Source of the DNA: Perognathus longimembris pacificus
Taxonomy: Eukaryota; Chordata; Mammalia; Rodentia; Heteromyidae
DNA length: 64,000 nucleotides
NCBI RefSeq assembly: GCF_023159225.1
Contig: NC_063188.1
Location: 35,082,021-35,146,020 of the forward strand
Direction: 5' to 3'
The notes under the pieces: model-generated
Seen by the model: only the letters and a program-made list of their open reading frames with translations
The model's database searches: none
What the model was told of the DNA's origin: nothing
Made by a program: the position numbers and the translations under genes
Shown: piece by piece, positions 32,403 to 45,179 of the stretch
Layout of the letters: each line of letters opens with the position of its first letter
Numbering within the stretch: the stretch's first letter is position 1

Positions 32403-34018
32403 ATTTGATGTTTTTCAAGACATAAAGTGACATAATAAACCTGACAAGCATTTGCAATTTAGTATAGGCCTTTTTGAGTGAAAGAACAGGTTATAGTGTA
32501 ATGATCCTGGCTCAGTGGATGATTTGAAGGTGTTGCAGAAAGAAGTTAATTGTATGACTTAGGTGAAAATGAATTTATTTCGTGACTGAGATGTACTGTT
32601 TATTCCACCGAGGTAAAAAGCTCCAGCAGAAGCACTCTATTACATGAAGATCTGAAAACCAGATTCTTGTAACTGAAATTTCAGGTGATCCTCATCTTTG
32701 AGTAAATGTGTAAGTGAGAAAGCTGTCTGTAGGCAGACTGGAAAGTTCTATTTCCTTATGCTACATGGGTCACACCTGAGCACAGGCTGGTTATGAAACC
32801 CTGATCTATAGATCTTAGCCTCCAGAAAAGTTATGATTACAGGTATGAGCCACTTGTACCTAGCTCTAGTTTATATTTTTGTTCTCCTAAAGAGCTGGTG
32901 TGATAAGATGCCATGCAGAAGTAAAAGTACAATTAGGATTAAGTGATCAGAGATCTCATTCAGACTCAGCATATGCCCTAGACATCTTGTAAAATAGAAT
33001 ATTAAAACTATAATAAGATCTGTATCTGGAAAGAAAGTCAAAATTGTGACTCCTATCTGCACCAATTCCTTAACAAATTTTATAGAAAGCCTTTTCTCTA
33101 ATGCATATTTCAGGGAGTTTCTGGATATTCTGGTACTATATAGACATTAATTAAATTGTGGTAGCACTTCAAGTTTCTAAGTCAGTGATTGAACTTTGGC
33201 CTCTGAGAATGAATTTATGCTATCCACTTGCCATAGAAAACTGGTATCGACCATGGTTTCTATGATGAGTAGACTATGCTGCCTGACCTTGGGAAGGTGA
33301 GTGTTCAACTTGGATGTTTACAAGTAGGAAGTGTGTATACGTGCATTAAAATGAGATCATTTGAGTGTCTAGTTTCACTGAGAATGTGTATATGTGAGGG
33401 TGGAGGGTGTAATTGAATATGTGGATCCACCTGTAGGAGCTGGTCACTCCTATTGTGGGAAAGTGGTAGACACTACTGAGAGGAGACTGAAATGGTGAGT
33501 TACCACTTACTCCATCTCCTTACTTCTTTCTGTGTTCTCAGATGACAATAGTAGTGTGACAGCTCTGCTATCTCAGATTCTCTAGAGCAGAGAAAATTCT
33601 CTACTCTTTAAAAGATGTGCATTTTTTTTCCAAGAACTATCTTTAGAGCACTCATTAATGATGTATTTTTATTTTGCACACACACACACAAACACACATA
33701 TACATTAGGGAAATTTTGGATAGGTAAATTTTAAAGCAACACGTTTGGAAACAAATGAACAGTGAGTTATAATAAATATAATGGAAGTAATAACCATTTT
33801 CCTCTTGAACTTCGATAGATCATTTACACATCGCCTAGCTATTTCAATACCACTTTAGACATTGCTGCACTAAGTAAACTTTTGATTATACTGCTAATGA
33901 AAGTCTATAAATGGCTCTACATTCCTATAAGCATAAAATACATACTCCCTAATAAAACTTCTGGTCTCGGTGATTGCAGTTTTATTGTGTATCTTGTTGA
34001 TAAAATATTTATCATTTG
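32403..34018. other. Intergenic; scraps only
   Basis: A B1-like antisense fragment lies at about 32785-32868 ('attacaggtatgagccactt') and a short imperfect CA repeat at 33677-33702. The rest has no assigned gene or repeat family. Confidence 0.45.
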
Positions 34019-34250
34019 AAGCTGGGTACCAGTGGCTCATGCATTGATCCTAGGTAATCAGGAGGCTAAGATCTGAGGATTGTGGTTCAAAGCTAGCCAG
34101 GCAGAAAGTCCATGAGACACTTATCTCCAATTAACCACCAGAGAACTGTAAGTGAAGTGGTGGCTCAAAGTGATAGAGTGTTAGCCTTCAGTGAAAAAGC
34201 TCAGGACAGTGCACAGGCCCAGAGTTCAAGTCCCATAATTATCACTTGAT
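34019..34250 (+). mobile_element. Composite SINE (B1-like head + Geo tail)
   Basis: 'gctgggtaccagtggctcat', 'ggaggctaagatctgaggat', 'gtccatgagacacttatctc', Geo tail 'gtgaagtggtggctcaaagt ... gttcaagtcccataatt'. Confidence 0.85.
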
Positions 34251-34789
34251 CCATGCTCAATAAAACACAAATGGATTATATCAACCATAGGAGAAGCTAT
34301 TGTAATCAAGAGATGAGATAAACATAAAATGCATCAGGCTGCTGCTTGTACAGCATGACATACATTGTGTAACACAATTTCCTTGGCAGGAGTATACCCC
34401 AATGATTAAAGGTATAGTATAATAAATACTATATATATAATACATAAATAGATATATAACTATATATAAATATAACTGTATAAATAAATAATAAATGCAT
34501 AAGCATTTACTAACATCAAGGGCTTTATACTTCATAGAATTCTATGCAACTTTATACAACTGCAGCATTCTAGGTTTGCTTACCTTGGAATCATCAGGGA
34601 ATCAAAGTCACTGCTCTAGGACTGTCTTCTTGTTCCATAGCTTTGTAAGCTTATCTCTCTTTGACATTGAAATGTGTGTTCCACTTTTTATAAAGAAATC
34701 GAGAGATACATGAGAGGTAGTGTTGGGAAGATCATATTTCATGGCCGGCCCATGCAGAAACTTAATGTGAACCTATCTTAAAAACAAAC
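34251..34789. other. AT-rich intergenic sequence
   Basis: Includes a TA-rich stretch at 34420-34490. No gene. Confidence 0.4.
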
Positions 34790-34992
34790 TGCACATGAGA
34801 GCCCAAACCTATAATCCCAGCTAGGTAGGCAGGAGGCAGAGGTAAGATGATTTCAGTTCAAGGTGAGACCCAAGCAAGAACATGAGACTATCTGAAAAAT
34901 AAAAGCAAAAAGCACTGGGGCTGGGGTTCGGGTGGTCGAATGCTTGTTTAGCAAGTGGAAGACTGGTTTCAAGCTCCAGTACTGTGGGGGGG
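34790..34992 (+). mobile_element. B1-ID composite SINE
   Basis: B1-like head ('caaacctataatcccagcta ... ggaggcagaggtaagatgat'), A-rich linker, ID-like tail ('ggggctggggttcgggtggt ... caagctccagtactg'). Confidence 0.75.
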
Positions 34993-35070
34993 AAAGAAAC
35001 AAGAAAAAAAGACAGAGGGGGCACACCTATCTTTGGATTTTAGTTCAGAGCTCAAGTTCCAAGTTGAACA

Positions 35071-35270
35071 ATGTATAGTGGGGGCACCACCTACGAGTAA
35101 TAGGGGCAGGCAGGTCTAACATCCTATTTTGGCTCTCCCATTTCCAGTTGTGTTATCCTGAGCATGTCGTCAACAATACTTGGTTCCTCATCCCTTGTCG
35201 AATGGCAGACCTTGTCATTATGTACTTTATTGCCAATTGGGTTAAATGATAGGAGGATTGGGGGCAACTG
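35071..35270 (+). mobile_element. MIR SINE (ancient)
   Basis: Sense MIR order is visible: 'ggcaggtctaacatcctatt', 'ggctctcccatttccagttg', 'tgttatcctgagcatgtcgt', 'ggttcctcatcccttgtcga', 'gggttaaatgata'. MIR copies are shared by all mammals. Confidence 0.72.
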
Positions 35271-35334
35271 GAATAGGGATCCAATTGCTACTCACCTTTA
35301 CATTTAACAGATTACTCAACACTGCGCCTATGTA

Positions 35335-35484
35335 TTTAATTTAAATTTTATTGTAAAGGTAATATACAGAGGCATTACAGTTACATAAGCAAGATAATGA
35401 GTAAATTTTTTTTGGAACAGTGTTATCCCCTACCTCATTTCCCCCCACTTTTCTCCCTCTCTCCTTCCCTCCCCTCTAAGTTGT
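35335..35484 (-). mobile_element. Older LINE-1 3' tail, left part (host of the nested L1)
   Basis: Antisense LINE-1 3' UTR ('gtaatatacagaggcattac', C-rich tract 35430-35480). It continues at 41629-41840 ('gttgtaaagttcatttccaa', 'gtgagtatcactgc'). The element at 35485-41628 splits it. Confidence 0.78.
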
Positions 35485-36123
35485 TTTTTTTCCAAAATTT
35501 TATTATCAAACTTATGTACAGAGAGGTTACAGTTTCATAAGTTAGGCATTGGATACATTTCTTGTACTGTTTGTTACCCTGTCCCTCATACCCCCCTCTC
35601 TCCTTCCCCTTTCCCTTCCCCCCATGTGTTTTTAAGTTCACTTACACCTAACAGTTTTGCAAGTATTGCTTTTGTAGTTGTTTGTCTTTATTTACCCTGT
35701 GTCTCTCGATTTTGGTATTCCCTTTCAATTTCCTAGTTCTAATACCAGTATACACGGTTTCCAATATACTCAGATAAGATTACAGAGATAGAGTAGGTAC
35801 AACCACAGGAAGGTGATACAAGAACATAATCAATAATAGAAGCTACAGATGCACATGGGACGTTGAAAGTAGTTACAACTGTGATATAACAATCATTTCC
35901 ATAACATGGAGTTCATTTCACTAAGCATCATCTTAAGTGTTCATAAGGGTATAGCTATTGGGCTCTTGTGATGCTCTGCTACGACTTGCCTAAACCTGTA
36001 CTAATTATTCCCAATAAGGGAGACCATAGAGTCCATGTTTCTTTGTGTCTGGCTCACTTCACTTAGTATAATTTTTTCCAAGTCCTTCCATTTCCTTAAA
36101 ATGGGGCAATGTCATTCTTTCTT

Positions 36124-36347
36124 TTCTTTTCTTTCCTTTTTTTTTTTTTTTGGCCAGTCCTGGGGCTTGGACTCAGGGCCTGAGCACTGTCCCTGGCTTC
36201 TTTTTCCTCAAGGCTAGCACTCTGCCACTTGAGCCACAGCGCCACTTCTGGCCATTTTCTGTATACGTGGTGCTAGGGAATAGAACCTAGGGCTTCATAT
36301 ATGGGAGGCAAGCACTCTTGCCACTAGTCCATATCTCCAGCCCCTAA
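36124..36347 (-). mobile_element. IDL-Geo SINE near the 3' end of LINE-1 ORF2
   Basis: Antisense dimer with long T/CT-rich tail. The duplication caatgtcattctttct is at 36108-36123 and 36348-36363. Confidence 0.95.
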
Positions 36348-36374
36348 CAATGTCATTCTTTCTGATAGAGGCAT

Positions 36375-39300
36375 AAAATTCCATTGTGTATATGTACCAC
36401 ATTTTTCTGATCCATTCGTCTACTGAGGGGCAGCTGGGTTGGTTCCAGACTCTAGCTATAACAAATTGCGCTGCGATGAACATTGTTGTGCTGGTGGCTT
36501 TACTGTGATTTTTTTTGTGGTCTTTTGGATAGATACCCAAAAGTGGGGCTGCTGGTTCATAGGGGAGTTCTATATTTAGCCTTCTGAGGAATCTCCATAC
36601 TGCTTGCCAAAGTGGCTGAACCAGTTTACATTCCCACCAACAATGAAGTAGGGTTCCCTTTTGGCCACATCCCCTCCAACAATTGTTATTGTTAGTTTTC
36701 TTGATATATGACATTCTTACTGGGGTGAGATGGAATCTCAATGTTGTTTTGATTTGCATTTCTTTTATGGCCAGTGATGTAGAGCACTTTTTCATATGTC
36801 TCTTGGCCATTCTCATTTCCTCATCAGAGAAGTCTCTTTGTAAGTCTTTAGCTCACTTGATGAGTGGGCTATTGGTTCTTTGCAGTTTTGTTTTGGAGGA
36901 AGGTAATTTTTTTAGTTCTGCATATATTTTAGATATGAGGCCTTTGTCCATTGAATGGCCAGTAAAGATCTTCTCTTATCTTGTGAGCTATGTCCTTTGC
37001 CATGCAGAAGCTCTGCAGTTTGATGCAGTCTCATTTGTCCAACCTTTCTTTCTGGGTCTTTGTTAAGGAAGTTCCGTCCTGTGCCAAGGAGCCCAAGTGT
37101 TTCTCCTACTCCTTCTTTAGTGTTTTTAGGGTGTCTGTTTTGATTTCGAGGTATTTAATCCATTTGGAATTGATTTTGGTGCAGGGTGATATATAAGGAT
37201 CTAGTTTTAGTTTGTTGCATTTGTTGAGCCAGTTTTGCCAGCACCATTTGTTAAAGAAGCTATCTTTCTTCCAAACTATTGTTTTAGCTCCTTTATCAAA
37301 GATTCAGTGGGCATAGTTCTGTGGGATCATTTCTGGGTCTTCAATTCTGTTCCATTGGTCTTCAGGCCTGTTCCGGTGCCAATACCAAGCTGTTTTTATT
37401 ACTATAGCTTTATAATACAACTTGAAGTTGGGTATTGTAATTCCTCCAGCACTGTTCTTTCTGCTTAGTATTGTTTTTGCTATTCTAGGTCTTTTATTGT
37501 TCCATATGAATTTCTGGATTGCTTCCTCTATTTCATTAAAAAATGGTGTTGGGATATTAATGGGTATTGCATTGAATTTGTAGATAGCCTTTGGCAACAT
37601 TGCCATTTTGATTATATTAATCCTCCCAATCCAGGAGCATGGGAGGATTTTCCATTTCCTTAGTTCTGACTTAATTTCGTTTTTCAAGCTTTTAAAGTTC
37701 TCATCAAAGAGGTCTTTCACTTCTTTGGTCAAGGTTATTCCTAGGTATTTTATGTTTTTGGGGGCTATTGCAAAAGGAGTTGCTTTCCTGATTTCAGCCT
37801 CCGTCTTCTTGTCGTTAGCATAGAGAAAGGCAGTTGATTTTTGAGGGTTTATTTTATATCCTGCAACTTTGCCAAAGTTTTGGATCAGCTCTAGTAGCTT
37901 GGGGGTAGAGTCTATGGGGTTCTTTAGGTATAGGATCATGTCATCTGCGAAGAGAGAAAGTTTAACTTCATCTTTTCCTATTTGGATCCCCTTTATATTT
38001 TCTTCTTGCCTAATTGCTCTGGCTAGGAATTCTAGTACTATGTTGAAGAGCAGGGGAGAGAGTGGATATCCCTGCCTTGTTCCTGATTTTAAAGGGAATG
38101 GCTTTAGTTTTTCACCATTTAGAGTTATGCTTGCTGTTGGTTTGTCATAAACTGCCTTGATTATATTCAGGAATGTTCCCTGGAATCCCAGTTTTTCCAG
38201 GGCTTTTAGCATAAATGGGTGCTGGATTTAATCTAACACTTTTTCTGCATCCAGAGATAAAACCATGTGGTTCTTTACCTTGCTCCGGTTGATGTGGTGG
38301 ATTACATTAATTGACTTGCGTATATTAAACCAACTTTGCATCCCTGGGATGAATCCAGTTTGATCGTGGTGTATGATTTGTTTGATGACCTGTTGAAGTC
38401 GATTGGCCAGAATTTTGTTGAGAATATTTGCGTCTATGTTCATCAGGGAAATCGGTCTATAGTCCTCTTTCCATGATGAGCCCCTGTCTGGTTTTGGGAT
38501 GAGGGTTATAATGGCTTCATAGAATGTGTCTGATAGTGAACATTCTCTTTCAATTTCATTGAAGAGTTTGAGAAATATTGGTGTGAGTTCTGTTTTGATG
38601 GCCTTGTAGAATTCTGCAGTGAATTCGTCTGGACCTGGGCTTTCTTGGATGGGAGATCATTTATTGCCATTTCTATTTCAATACTGGGTATGGGTCGGTT
38701 TAGAAGGTTTAAATCTTCATGGTTAAGTTTGGGGATATGAGTTTTTTCTAGGAAAATATCCTTTTCTTCCAAATTCTCGAATTTGTTGGCATAAAGGTTT
38801 GCAAAATAGCCCCTTATTATTTTCTGAATTTCGGTTATTTCTGTAGTGATGTTACCTGTTCCATCTCTTATCTTGTTTATTTGAGTGTGCTGACTTCATT
38901 TTTTGGTCAGATTTGCCAGGGGTCTGTCTATCTTGTTGATTTTTTCAAAGAACAAACTCTGTTTTGTTGATTCTTTCGATGGTTTTTTTCGTCTCTTTGA
39001 TTTAATTCTGATTTGATTTTAATTATTTGCTTCCATCTATTGACTTGGGGTTTGGCTTGTTGTTCTCTTTCAACTAAATTAAGGTGCTTCCTTAAATTAT
39101 TGAGTTGCTGTTTCTCCAGTTTGTTGGTATATGCACTCAGAGATATTAATTTTCCTCTGAGTACTGCCTTTGCTGTGTCCCAAAGGAGCTGGTACTTTGT
39201 ATCCTCATCTTGGTTGAATTCCATAAACATTTGAATTTCCGTTTTAATTTCTTGAATGACCCACTGATGGTTCAGCAGTTTGTTGTTTAGTCTCCATGAA

Positions 39301-40080
39301 TTGTAGGATTTTCTGTGGTGGCTGTTTTAGTTGAGCTCTAATTTTATTCCATTGTGGTCTGAGAGAATGCAGGAAATGGTTTTGATACTTCCGAATTTGT
39401 GCAGATTCCGAATTTGTGCAGATTTTCTTTGTGCCCAAAGATGTGATCTATTTTGGAGAATGTTCCATGTGCTGCGGAGAAGAATGTGTATTCTGTTGTT
39501 GCTGGGTGGAATATTCTGTAGATTTCGGTTAAGTCTAGCTGGTCTACGCAATTATTTAGTTCTGTGGTTTCTTTGTTCAGTTTTTGGCGTGTTGATCTGT
39601 CCAGAGGTGATAGTGGAGTATTGAAGTCCCCAACTATCAATGTGTTTGTGTCTATGAGTGTTTTTAGAGTCAGTAGTGTTTGTTTGATGATGTTGGGTGC
39701 TCCTGCATTTGGTGTGTAGATATTTAGAATGGTTATATCTTCCTGTAGGAGAGATCCCTTTACTAGTATGTAGTAACCTTCTTTGTCTCTTCTTTCCTTT
39801 TATAATTTGAAGTCAATTTTCTCTGATACTAGGATTGCAACTCCAGCCTGCTTATGGGGGCCATTTGCTTGATATATTTGATTCCAGCCTTTCACTTTTA
39901 GAAGATGCTTACTTTTGCTGGATAGATGTGTCTTTTGGAGGCAGCAGAAAGATGGATCTTAATTTTTGATCCAATTTATGAGCCTATGTCGTTTCACTGG
40001 AGAATTAAGTCCATTAATATTGAGAGTTAGGATTGAGAGATGATTTTTTGTTCCTTTCATTATCACTATCTTGTTAAAAG
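36375..40080 (-). pseudogene. LINE-1 ORF2 (broken: endonuclease + reverse transcriptase)
   Basis: ORF2p supplies the nicking endonuclease and reverse transcriptase for LINE-1 and for SINE and processed-gene insertion. Seen here: endonuclease pieces with GDFNTPLSPLDRS and SKIDHIFGHK (39640-39344), the RT block with [10 protein letters not shown] (38212-37304) and the C-terminal Cys-rich segment ([18 protein letters not shown], near 36640). At least five stops or shifts break the frame. An 18-base duplication (ccgaatttgtgcagatt twice, 39389-39424) adds residues in the endonuclease. The copy is inactive. Confidence 0.9.
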
Positions 40081-40112
40081 CTGTGTCTTCCCGTATCTTG
40101 ATCTGATATTAA

Positions 40113-41217
40113 CTATTTAGGGTCTGTATTGGGATCTTGATCCTTTTCCCTGTGTAATACATCTTTGAAGATTTTCTGTAAATCTGGTTTGGTGGAGATA
40201 TATTGTTTCAGTTTTTCGTTACTGTGGAAGACTTTTATTTGACCTTCGGCTATGAATGAGAGTTTGGCTGGGTACAGAATTCTTGGTTGGTAGTTATTTT
40301 TATTTATTGTTTGGTATACTTCATTCCAGGCTCTCCTTGCTTTCATGGTCTCTGCTGAGAAGTCTGGGGTAATTCTGATTGCTTTTCCTTTATATGTGAT
40401 TGTTTTCTTCTCCCTAACAGCTTTAATGATTCTTTCCTTGGACTCTACTGATCCTGTTTTGATCACAATGTGTTGGTGGGATGTCCAATTCTGGTCTGGT
40501 CAGTTTGGGGTTCTAAATGCTTCTTGTATCTGTATAGGCCTTTCCTTCTGGATATTTGGGAAGTTCTCAGGTAATATTCTGTTAAATAGGTTGCCTATCC
40601 CATTATCTTCTTTCTCCAAGTTTTCCTCAATACCTATTATCCTTAAATTGGGCTTCCTGATCGTGTCTTGAATCTCCTATAGCGATCTGTTTTGTTGATT
40701 AGACTGGATTTGTATTGATTTTTGATCTTTCTCCATAGAATCTCGGGAATCTTCTGCTACTGAGATTCGCTCCTCTGCTTCAGTTAGTCGGGACTGTAGG
40801 CTAGCTACTTGATTTCGAATCTCTTTTCCTTCTGACTGTTCTTTCCTGATGAGTTCCATGTCATCTGCTAGGTCTTGCATGGACTTCTTTACTTCATTAA
40901 TTTGGTTTTGAGTGCTGTCTCTCAAATCTTTAAGCTGGTTAGCTATCTTTTCATTTGACTCTTGAAATTCATTTATCTTTCTATTTGTGGATGCCATGAA
41001 ATTCTCCATTAATTTTTGCTTTGCCTCCTCATGCTCTAGAATAATTGACTGAAGAGATTCAAACTTTTCATTTATCATGTTTATCAGTAGACTTTGTAGA
41101 GCATTTTGGGGGTTCTCTTCTATGTCTTTGATTGACTGCTCTGCTTCCTGCTTGTTTTGAGTGGGGGATAAGACTTCATTGTTTGCCATCTTTCTTGTGT
41201 TCCTTCTGCCCATTTGG
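40113..41217 (-). pseudogene. LINE-1 ORF1 (broken)
   Basis: ORF1p is the RNA-binding chaperone of the LINE-1 particle. The N-terminal part (about 41217-40677) is a long coiled coil rich in E, K, Q and N (for example NEKFESLQSIILEHEEAKQK and QLKDLRDSTQNQINEVKKSM). A stop near 40677 and a frame change cut it off. The RRM and C-terminal part continue to 40113 in another frame (ITPDFSAETMKARRAWNEVY). The initiating Met is probably the one in the MGRRNTRKM context. Confidence 0.85.
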
Positions 41218-41628
41218 ATTGGGAATGCCAGTCTACCAGCACCTGTGAGCACTGTTTAAGACCCAAAGCAGCCCTTATCAAGCACTGTTGTGTAAATCTT
41301 TCAAGTTCACAATTATATACAGATACCTTGTATACCTGTCTATAAAACTAGATTTGGTGTTCCTAAAGAATACAATTTCAGTATAACAACCGATCCTGGG
41401 CCCTGTATTCAGTAGTTACTTATTTACTGTTACAACCCTATAAGCAATATCTTGTTCTTATATTAAGTTCTTTTAGGACTGGCTTTCTCTATGAACCCCT
41501 TTGATTCACTCGGATTAAGCAGGAATACTCTCTATCCAATAACCAGGAGTCAATGGAACCTGGAGGTCCAGGCAGTAATTCAGAAGGGTAAGTTAGAGGT
41601 AGTAAAGAGAACAAAGTAAAATGTAGTG

Positions 41629-41840
41629 CCTCCCCTCTAAGTTGTAAAGTTCATTTCCAACATAGTATCTTGTGAGTATCACTGCTAAAGTGGTTCACTT
41701 TTATTTTTTCTGTGATTCCTCTTCAGTTCTCCAATTCAGATAAGGTTCTATACAAGAAAAAGGGTACATAGTAACAACAGGGAGTAAACCAAAGGAGAAT
41801 AAAGAAAGAAAAAAATAACTTTAAACCATACAATAAAAAA
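41629..41840 (-). mobile_element. Older LINE-1 3' tail, right part
   Basis: Continuation of the antisense tail at 35335-35484, resuming after the target duplication of the nested LINE-1. Confidence 0.72.
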
Positions 41841-42000
41841 ACCTCTTGTTTTCGTTTCCTGGAGTTCATTTTGATAAGCATAATTTTATATGGTCATATT
41901 GTGCCTACAGTTGTACACATTTATTGAACATTTTAATTTTTGGCTTCTCTATTGCAATTTCAAGGGGAGGCCACCAATCATTTTTGTTTTCCCCATATGA

Positions 42001-42032
<32 letters not shown>

Positions 42033-42966
42033 TAAAATAAAATCCTTTCAATAAGAGTAGTAATCCATATTTCTAACCTGAAACCAAATTCACCAAATGC
42101 CTTATTTGCAGTTTCCCTGGTAAAAGTTAGACTCCTTTGGCCCAGCCTTCCAGCCTTTGTTTTCTTCATGATGCTAAAAATGTATATTAGTGCCAACTTT
42201 TTCAGATGGTTGTAGTTCTATAGAATATTTTAATGTATTTGATTTGCCCTGATGACATTTCTGTTACAGTATATTTCTGGTCATGACTTTGTGTTTATTT
42301 TTTTTCAGACAAATCAGAATGTGAGTTTTGTTTTTTCTCAGTTTTACAAAGTACACATTAGTATTTTAGCATTTAGAAATGGCTAGCTTCTAGCATCATA
42401 ACCTGTAGAGCCACATTGACCTACTTTAGTGAAACTGGTGACAGTTATGAGAAAAAACACTAAAGTTACAATAAAATGCATGAAGAAAGAAGGAAAAATA
42501 ATCTGTGCAATAATGACCAAAACTTCTGAACTGCACTGAGAAATAAACAAAGTAAAAAAGTGTGACAAAAAACCTCCACAATTCAGCTAATGTTGTTCTA
42601 ATTAGGCCATGAGTTATTGAGCTTCTACCTTCACTTACTACCAACAGTGTTTCATCACAGACCTTAAGAGACTGTGACCAAAATTTCTGTTCATGTATTC
42701 TGCACCAGAAGAAAATACACGTAGACAGTTCTCAGCTTTGATTTTCTTCTTTAATTTTTTTCTAAGTTTCATTGACACTTCATAATTGCAAATATACAGT
42801 CATCCATTCATGCATAGCTTATGGATACATGTGAGCAATTGGGTTATGGCTTAAAGCTTTACTCCAATATAGTAGACAAGGGAGAAGTACCACAGAATGG
42901 AGATCTTCATCTCGTGCACCAGATGATATACTCTCTCATGATTCTATTCTTTGTTTTATTTTACAG
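41841..42966. other. Intergenic; (TG)n array
   Basis: Contains (TG)n at 42002-42031. The rest is AT-rich with a possible old LINE-1 tail near 42765-42900. No gene. Confidence 0.45.
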
Positions 42967-43110
42967 GCAGACAGTTTGAGCTGAAGCAAAGGAAATCACA
43001 GAATGCCAACATCAGAAACAAGGAGTAACAAGTGATCCCATTGTTTGTGGTTTTTGTTCTTCTTGTGATTCACATTTAAGGAGTGGAGAAAGGACCGATA
43101 ACTATTTCAA
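42967..43110 (+). other. Candidate non-coding exon with strong splice sites
   Basis: A 144-base segment preceded by a T-rich tract and 'ttttattttacag' and followed by 'gtaagtattt'. Both sites match consensus. All three frames contain stops, so if used it would be a long non-coding RNA or untranslated exon. No partner exon is identified. It may be chance. Confidence 0.25.
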
Positions 43111-43385
43111 GTAAGTATTTAGAATCTGCTGCTTCATTATTGGCTTCACAAAATGTTGCTAGGCTTGTGGGTGCAGATTTGAAGTTGTGTAGCTTCTAAG
43201 AAATCTATCACCAGCCATATATTGTGGTCAATTTTAAGGGCTCCATGTGATGGGAAAATGAAATATAGGCATTTTCATATTTGTGTAGGTAGAATGTTTA
43301 ACCACCACATTCTGCACTATGAATCTACTGTTTTGAAAGCTTTGCTCTCTGATATTATTTGCTGGGTTATCTCTGTTACTTTTTC

Positions 43386-43386
<1 letters not shown>

Positions 43387-43437
<51 letters not shown>

Positions 43438-43497
43438 GTCTGTCTATCTATCATCTATCTATCCCTCATCATAATCATCATCATCATCATCATCAGT
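43387..43497. repeat. (ATCT)n and (ATC)n microsatellites
   Basis: About 15 ATCT units with a GTCT variant, then about 8 ATC-type units at 43468-43495. Confidence 0.97.
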
Positions 43498-44559
43498 CCT
43501 TGCATTGAATTAGGCTGGGGTGTACGTACCTGAGATAGTCATTATGGCTGTTTTCAGTGAGTGAATTTTCACTTATTGGTTACTATTGTAGGCTGACATC
43601 AGTCAGATCTTGTTTCTATGACAACTAAGACTATTTGTTTAGGAGGATTCCATAATCTTTTGAGGAAGTAGAAACATTTAGCAAAGATATTCACAAAGCA
43701 ATTTGTATGATATACTAAATACCAACATCCAGCTTATTTGGTTTCTGTCATTACTCTCCATATATTGAGGGAAGGGTAATTTGTGTCGCCCTAAATGTGC
43801 TTAATTCCACTTGTTTCCTGAGGTGATGACAGTCCATGCTGAGGGGAGACTAGTGGCTGAGTCATCAGCCTTTACTTCCATTTCCTAGTTTCTGTGTCAT
43901 TAAAATAGCAACTGGAGTGTGAGGGCCATATGCTGAATGAATTCTTTTAAAAGGAGGTTTGCAAACATTTATAATCATTCACCACATGCAAGAAAATGTG
44001 TTTGAAGATAGCTTCAAGAGATGTAGCTATATCTATAACAGACACATAGCCTCCACAATCACCAACCATATCTTAAAATTCCTTGTAAGAAATAGTCTGT
44101 GTGTGGGTAGGTGTGCTACATATACATTGTAAAGAAATAAAAATTGTATATTAAGAAACATGCAACTGAGAAGGGATTGAATACCTTTGAATATCACCTA
44201 AAACTGGAATCTTCTTTACGGATCCTTATGGAACAGATGGTGGATTTCTTAGCTTATCCATACTCCACTTTAGACAGTACTGTGCTGATGAATGTATTTG
44301 GTATATTCATGCCATTCTTTCAGATTGACGAGAGCTTCCTTAGCATGAAATAAGAACTTACTACACATATGAAGTAGGCGGTCCTATTTTTGATGGTGGA
44401 TACTGTTGATGTGACATTTATTTCCCTTTTACTGATTATATTTCAATAGTATAATGGTTTTCTAATGCTACGATTTGGTTAAAATAATGTATAGGATATA
44501 AGAGAGGGCTTGACCATCCTGGATTCCAAACATCTTTCCCATTATTCAGTGAAACATCA
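43498..44559. other. Intergenic, nothing recognised
   Basis: Mixed AT-rich sequence. The 69-codon frame at 44144-44353 has no family features. Confidence 0.4.
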
Positions 44560-44870
44560 GGTGGTTGCTGCTGAGAAGAGAATTTGATGATACAAAATCT
44601 CTACTTTATTCACTTTAAGTAAGTAGATTATCCAGGGGGGAGATGACTTCATTGGCAAAAACTTTGAAAACAAATGGAGGCATTTCCTGAGTCGACCTCC
44701 AAACAGCAGCTGGACTATAGCTATTCAGCCTTCATTGCACAACCGCTTCCTGATGACATATTGACAATAGCAACCTGCCCAAAGGCTTTCTCCTGCATGT
44801 GATCCTCCCTCTCTATCTGCCTGTTCTACAGACTTAGAATTTGCTCAGCTAGCACTCCTAGTCACATGTT
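44560..44870 (+). mobile_element. MaLR-type LTR remnant
   Basis: 'gtagattatccagggggga' then 'cttcctgatgacatattgac', 'acagacttagaatttgctca' and 'gctagcactcctagtcacat' follow the order seen in MLT1/MST LTRs, but diverged. Confidence 0.5.
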
Positions 44871-45064
44871 CTATTTCTTTGCAATAAGTTCTCTCTCTTC
44901 TCTGTTTCTCTGCGTCTCTCTCTCTCTCTCTCAAATTGTTAAGATATCATTTAAATGTCTTAGAATTAACTATTTAAAATGTATAGTTCTGTGTTTTTTG
45001 GTATATACAGTTTTTCAAATATCACTAGTGTCTAATTTTGGAACTGTTTTAAAGTTTCTTTATA

Positions 45065-45140
45065 TTTCAGTGTTGGGAGTTGAACCTATGACAGTACTGA
45101 TGAGTTTTCTACCACTAAGCTGTGTCCTCGTCCTCTAGAA
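45065..45140 (-). mobile_element. ID-like SINE fragment
   Basis: Antisense: 'gtgttgggagttgaacctat', 'gttttctaccactaagctgt'. Confidence 0.55.
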
Positions 45141-45179
45141 GTAGGTTTTATTAAATCATTCTAAAGAAAATACCTTTAC

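Larger units (their letters stand above)
35485..41628 (-). mobile_element. Structurally full-length LINE-1 with 17-bp target duplication
   Basis: Minus-strand LINE-1 from poly(T)/3' end (35485) to 5' UTR (about 41250-41628). The target duplication cctcccctctaagttgt is perfect: 35468-35484 on the left and 41629-41645 on the right. Inside, from 5' to 3' on the minus strand, are a 5' UTR of about 380 bases, ORF1, ORF2 (endonuclease, reverse transcriptase, C-terminal Cys motif) and a 3' UTR with a purine-rich tract (35575-35625 antisense). Without the SINE at 36124-36347 it is about 5.9 kb. Stops and frameshifts make it non-autonomous. A perfect duplication suggests a fairly recent insertion. Confidence 0.92.

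Noticed and set aside
36683..38150. Plus-strand frames of 70-127 codons across 36.7-38.2 kb
   Set aside because: They are antisense shadows of LINE-1 ORF2, whose RT motif is clear on the minus strand.
43387..43497. Regularly spaced repeats resembling an array with spacers
   Set aside because: They are uninterrupted 4- and 3-base microsatellites; no CRISPR-like repeat-spacer structure exists.
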